64,000 nucleotides of DNA, taken from Adiantum capillus-veneris. Taxonomy: Eukaryota; Streptophyta; Polypodiopsida; Polypodiales; Pteridaceae. The stretch is taken from NCBI GenBank assembly GCA_014529385.2, contig CM043969.1, forward strand, positions 69,576,676 through 69,640,675, in the 5' to 3' direction. A program made the translations under genes and the position numbers. Position 1 is the first letter of the stretch, and each line of letters opens with the position of its first letter. This document shows positions 56,700 to 64,000 of this stretch, piece by piece. The notes under the pieces were generated by a model, which was given only the letters and a program-made list of their open reading frames with translations, was not told the DNA's origin and searched no databases.

Positions 56700-59779
<3,080 letters not shown>

Positions 59780-59786
59780 AAGAGAG

Positions 59787-59838
<52 letters not shown>
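59780..59838. repeat. (GA)n microsatellite joining two LINE copies
   Basis: About 59 bp of GA with one GG irregularity, between the 5' break of one minus LINE and the 3' tail of the next. Confidence 0.93.
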
Positions 59839-59841
<3 letters not shown>

Positions 59842-60073
59842 GAAATGAAATGTTATATTAACGTCTTCAAAAGGCCAAAGTGACCTATGAGACCAGAAAG
59901 TTACAAGGTGGTGGATCTGATACAAAGTCAGAGTAACAAAATAACAAAACAAAGATATATACTATGGGATCCTAGACAAATAACATCAATACAAAACAAA
60001 GATATATACTATGGGATCCTAGACTGGTCGATGTGAACTAAGCAAAAATGGGCGGCTTGCTCGGATAGCTGTA

Positions 60074-61273
60074 TCACATGAGATCTAGCATCGGTCGTTG
60101 GCGGATCTCATCAATCTCCTCCATGGTTAGTAGTCTGACCGGGCGTCGTGCATGCCTGGTCAGAGTGCTCGGAATCTTCTGACGTAGCCTCCGTCGATGC
60201 TGTGTAGTCCTCCGCAATCGTGGGCGCCTGGATTTCCCCAGTTCAGTTGCTTGGTCGATCAGTGTGCCTTTGGTGTGAGATGAGGGGGAGCTCTGCTGTG
60301 GAAGTGGCTCTTGCGGCTGTCCCGTGTCTGCTTTGAAGAAGTCTGTGATCCGTCTTTGAGACTGGCTAGCCTCTCCACTCATCAGGCTATCTCTGTGTCT
60401 GCGCAGCTCGAGCAAGAACAAACCCAGGCATCTCTGATCCTCGTATCCCATGACTCTTGACAGTGGTCCAAAACCCTCTCTGAACAAGCAATGGAAGTGG
60501 CCTCGTATCTTGTAGTAGACAGGGCAGCGGCATGTGTAGTGCAACTCTGTCTCAGGCTCCATGTCACACAAGGGGCATGTCCTAGCCTGTGCTGGTACTC
60601 CGCTGTATCTCCCAGTCTCAATCCGCAACTGGTGAGAAGATGTGTGTAACTGGCCAATAGCACATCGTATCCCATGAGACAAGTGGGTGTCCATGTATCT
60701 GGGTCTCGTCACAAAACCATCCGCCGTAAGCTGTGGAAGATGGTCCCTGTAGAAAGCCATCTTCATGCCCAATTCCTGTGCTGGCTGTATCCATGTCCTC
60801 CTGGTGTCTAGCTGGGTCAGGTCTTGGCGGATGAGCTTGGTGATCTCTGACTGTGTAAGAGTGAGAGATGGTGCATCCAATGAGTACTGGAATGGTGGCA
60901 GCCTGTCTATGCTGAACCCATGCGCCTGAAACCATGATGCCATCTCCCCATACGAGCATGTTGTATCTCCTTGCATGGCTAACTGTTGAGAGGACTCAAG
61001 TGCAATGCGAGCATATCTGTCTCTAGGAAGTTCCCATGTGCGGTTTATGAAGGAGACTGATCTGGTGAGCGCCTCAACCACTAGTAGGGAGGCCGCTAGC
61101 TCTGCTCGGGTAATGGCCCGTGGTACTGATGCCTTGGCTCTAATGAGCCGCGCGATCATAGAGACGAGAGGTTTCTCCATGTTCCCCCATCCATCTGTGC
61201 GACCTGGCCTCCCGTGGTGATCCAATGAAGGTCCCCATATCTCAGCTCCATAGAGCAATGCTGAAGCCACCAA
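60074..61273 (-). pseudogene. LINE ORF2 thumb, knuckle and C-terminus, 399 codons open
   Basis: Continuous frame from [20 protein letters not shown] to [16 protein letters not shown]. Includes CAIGQLHTSSHQLRIETGRY and the knuckle [18 protein letters not shown]. It shows that subfamily 1 has an ORF2 about 40 codons longer at its C-terminus than subfamily 2, which stops after HPECR. Confidence 0.85.
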
Positions 61274-61277
61274 AGTG

Positions 61278-62368
61278 TCAAAGAGCCAGAGCTTCTTCGC
61301 CCGGGGCTTCCTGAAACTGAACCTGCAAACACATCTTCTCCAATCTACCTAATGTTGCGTGGGCTCTAGTCAGTCTGGTCTCTGCTGCTCTTCTGAGTGA
61401 GAATGCAGGTCCGCTAAAAACCACTCCAAGGTAAGTGTAAGCATCTGTGTACTCCACAGTCTCCTGGCTGTATGTGAATGTAGGTGCTGAACTCTTGATC
61501 CACTCTGGGGTGATATTAAACACCATAACCATGGTTTTCCCAAGGTTGACAGACAAACCACTTTCGTGGGCAAACCTATGCAAAGCATCCAATTGACGTT
61601 GCATTCCCTCTGGAGATTCGGAGATCAACACAATATCATCAGCATATAACAAAAGTGGAATTCATGTCCTTGCCAACTGTGCACCTCTATCACCATCGCT
61701 CTCAATGTACTCAGAAACCTCAGCCACATACATACCGAAAAGAGTAGGAGAGAGCGAGCAGCCCTGCTTCACCCCAATAGTGGAGTGAACCGGTGTAGAA
61801 AGTCCGTCAGGGGTGCGTACATGCCCTACTACTGATCTGTACAATGCCATGATCCCCCAAATGAGCTCTGTGGGTACTCCCATTTCCTGTAATCTGCGCA
61901 TCAATCTAGCTTTGGGTACTGTGTCAAAAGCTTTGCGGAAGTCCACAAAGCTACAATAGATCTCTCTGCCATGAGATCTGCCCTCCTCGATGATGGCCCT
62001 GAGTGTCAAGATATGGTCAAGAGTAGAGAAGCCTCTCCTGAACCCTGCCTGCCCACTGCACGCATTCCTTCCCTCTCTGCCCATCTACTCAGCTGTTGCT
62101 CAAGAATGGATGCATACAACTGTGCCAGTGTCTGTCCAATCATGATAGTGCTATAATTTCCAGGCTCCATGGGGTCTCCTGACTTGAAGATAGGTACAAT
62201 CGTAGATAGGCTCCAAGTGTCTGGTAGGCCCTCACGCATGGCACGGTTAAACATAACTTCTAGAATCTCTGCTAGTAGGTCTTTGGCATGCATGAAATGC
62301 CCAGCGACTAAGCCATCATGATCATACGCTCTCCCAGTCCTCATCCTGTCAATGGCTTTCTTCACCAT
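61278..62368 (-). pseudogene. LINE RT, three frame-shifted pieces
   Basis: 62368-62006 holds the N-terminal RT block ([20 protein letters not shown]). 62084-61662 holds [17 protein letters not shown] (A) and [18 protein letters not shown] (B). 61652-61278 holds [11 protein letters not shown] (C) and LGKTMVMVF (D). The catalytic YADD is intact. Breaks lie near 62050, 61660 and 61300. Confidence 0.83.
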
Positions 62369-62599
62369 CTCAACGGTGAAAAAAGCACATGTGTGTGGAC
62401 ATGGATCGGGGGGGGTTGGGAAGGGGCGGCTGTCCAGGTACTATGTACAAAGATGCTGCGTACTGACCCCAGGTCTCTATGGAGGTAACAACACGGCGGG
62501 TGGGGTGGGGGACTCATGAAGGAGCCGCCAGGCCTCACGCGAGTCCTGACTCAAGAATAGCTAGTATAGATCCTGCTCGAGTCGAGCCAAAAAAGCCCT

Positions 62600-63762
62600 C
62601 TTCTTCCGCCGCACCAGGCGTCAGAAGTCAATCTGTGACTTTCTATGAGTGACGTCCCCCAAAAGCACCTCCCTCTGAAGTCTAGCTCTAGTCTGGCGGC
62701 ACTCCTCATCGTACCAACTGTTCTGAGGCATGCTCCCTGATCGGCGTCTCTGCTCAGGCTGGGTGTGTGGGTATGCCTCTGCTGCTGCATCATGTAATGT
62801 CTGTGTCAGTATAGTAGTTAGCTTCTCCAGAGGTCGCCCCAGGTCCTCAGTGCATAGGCGTCTGTAGATCCCGTCTATGTATACAGAATCCATCTCCCGT
62901 GTGAAGGTGTAGCAAGTAGGGGCTGCTACCCGTGGCGTGTGTGCTACACTGAACTGGAAGGAAATGGTCATCGACACAAGAGCATGATCCACTGCCACCC
63001 CGACCGGTCTAGGCCCAACTGTGAGATTCGGCTATGCCATGACATAGTCGACTGTGCTGGCTCCATGTCTGTGTGGGAAGCATGTAAAACCTCCCGCAGC
63101 AGGAAATCTCTGTAGGCCATTCAAGATGGCCAATCCATGTGCGGTGCCCATGTCTATCAGGTGTCACCCATACTCAGTATATTCCACATCGTGTGATAGT
63201 CTAGACAGGCCCGTCTCTACAACATCTAGCTCTCTCAACATCTCCTCTGAAGTATCATAAAACACTGTCTGGTGATGGGAAGTCCTAGCATTGAAGTCCC
63301 CTAGAATGATAATGGCACCATCTCTAGAGAACTCCCATATGTCATCATCCAAAATAGAAAAGGGGACTATCCTCTGGGTGATGCATAGACTGATGTAATC
63401 GGGGGAAAGTAGCAAATAGCAATTTAGAGATATCTGCTGTCTCTGCTTTCAATCTCACCCACATATACCTAGCCTGCTCATCCCTACGGGCTATATGTAT
63501 CAATGGCTGCAGATCCTCTCTAAATAACACTGCCACTCCCCCCGACCCCCCGAGCCCTGTCCTCTGTGCTCTGAGTGTGTCTCCTTTCTGTAAGCTGTCT
63601 CCCACGTGTATCCACTGATGTGAGGCATGGATTGCCCAGGGGCCTAGTGTGTCTCAGAGTAAAAGATGATGTCTCTTCCAGTAAAGCTATCCTCAACAGC
63701 ACCCACATCAAGACGCATAGATCCATTACAGTTCCAGGCAGCCACTTTGAGTGTGGTCCCAT
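62600..63762 (-). pseudogene. LINE endonuclease and linker, frameshifted
   Basis: 63762-63520 gives the N-terminal region, 63605-63345 [20 protein letters not shown] and ARYMWVRL, 63415-63164 [20 protein letters not shown], and 62998-62621 VDHALVSMTISFQFS then [19 protein letters not shown] and DH are preserved. Confidence 0.82.
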
Positions 63763-63775
63763 AAGACTTGCACTG

Positions 63776-63973
63776 TCATGTGGAGCGTCGCTCTAGTATT
63801 ACCACTCTTCCATCTCGGTAAAAGGAAATCTTGCCTTTTCCCCTTGCCACTCTAATCTCCGGCATTACTTTCTGCATATGAGCGATCTGCGAGAGGGTGA
63901 GATCATCCCCGAGAAAGATGCCCGTCTCTTTAAGAGTTGGTCTTTTCTTCAAGAAGGACTTCTTCGCTTCCAT
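63776..63973 (-). pseudogene. LINE ORF1 C-terminal domain
   Basis: [20 protein letters not shown] then DLTLSQIAHMQKVMPEIRVA and [17 protein letters not shown], ending just before the endonuclease start. Same block as at 40730-40540 and 51370-51170. Confidence 0.8.
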
Positions 63974-64000
63974 GGAGGGAAAACGGAGGATGAGTGCTCT

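Larger units (their letters stand above)
59839..64000 (-). mobile_element. Long subfamily-1 LINE, runs off the window end
   Basis: Sense minus, from ORF1 C-terminus (64000-63776) through endonuclease, RT, thumb and knuckle to 3' UTR and tail at 59839. It is the longest uninterrupted copy seen (over 4.1 kb), but it carries several frameshifts. Two direct copies of CAAAGATATATACTATGGGATCCTAGAC (about 59950 and 59998; period 48) sit in its 3' UTR. Confidence 0.9.

Overview
This is nuclear DNA of a land plant. One plus-strand gene, a chloroplast SECA2-type preprotein translocase ATPase, runs from position 3469 to at least 56699. I can read 29 coding exons whose joined length is 2688 bases (896 codons, in phase throughout). 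Each exon is bounded by AG/GT, and both gene ends lie outside what I can read: the N-terminal exons before the window or before 3469, and roughly the last 50-70 codons after 56699. The large, transposon-filled introns (about 17.6 kb and 17.2 kb for the two biggest), the style of the LINEs and the TG...CA LTR elements with a methionine-tRNA primer site suggest a plant with a big genome. A seed-free vascular plant such as a fern is my best guess, but the sequence alone does not prove it.

Almost everything else is mobile DNA sitting in the SECA2 introns. The dominant class is a group of endonuclease-type LINEs: ORF1 with a coiled coil and RRM-like fold, ORF2 with APE endonuclease, reverse transcriptase and a C-terminal Cys/His knuckle. 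At least three subfamilies and more than 15 copies are present, in both orientations. They share a 3' end made of a short stem-loop, a GACGTTAA box, a variable (CATTT)n tail and then a (CT)n tract. Most copies are 5' truncated, many carry CT/GA dinucleotide tract on both sides, and they are stacked head to tail (1-2745, 37361-39038, 58653-64000). This looks like a LINE lineage that inserts into (TC)n/(GA)n microsatellites, as the fish Tx1-clade Kibi elements do. It is the most interesting system in the window.

Layout. 1-2745: tandem LINE copies, minus. 3469-5060: SECA2 exons 1-4, with a 602-bp insertion carrying 122-bp direct terminal repeats inside the first intron. 5061-10428: intron with a 675-bp hAT-like element and a LINE remnant. 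10429-10665: exons 5-6. 10666-28312: giant intron with a classical plant L1-like LINE (minus), a gag-protease-only LTR retroelement, a LINE endonuclease fragment (minus) abutting a plus-strand LINE with one stop codon, a LINE tail, and an RT-deleted LINE carrying a 112-bp MITE. 28313-30219: exons 7-15. 30220-34934: intron with a subfamily-D LINE holding an open 788-codon frame. 34935-36062: exons 16-21. 36063-53234: giant intron with LINE tandem arrays, a probable twin-primed (5'-inverted) LINE, a LINE nested in a LINE with a 1005-codon open frame, a gag-like zinc-knuckle fragment, a second copy of the 602-bp element sequence, a chromodomain Ty3/gypsy 3' end and a LINE ORF1. 53235-56699: exons 22-29. 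56700-64000: intron or downstream DNA with another LINE array.

The only host biology visible is SECA2, the motor of the second thylakoid/envelope Sec system. The transposons do not appear to form a functional unit with it; they are passengers that have enlarged its introns while leaving exon phase and splice dinucleotides intact.
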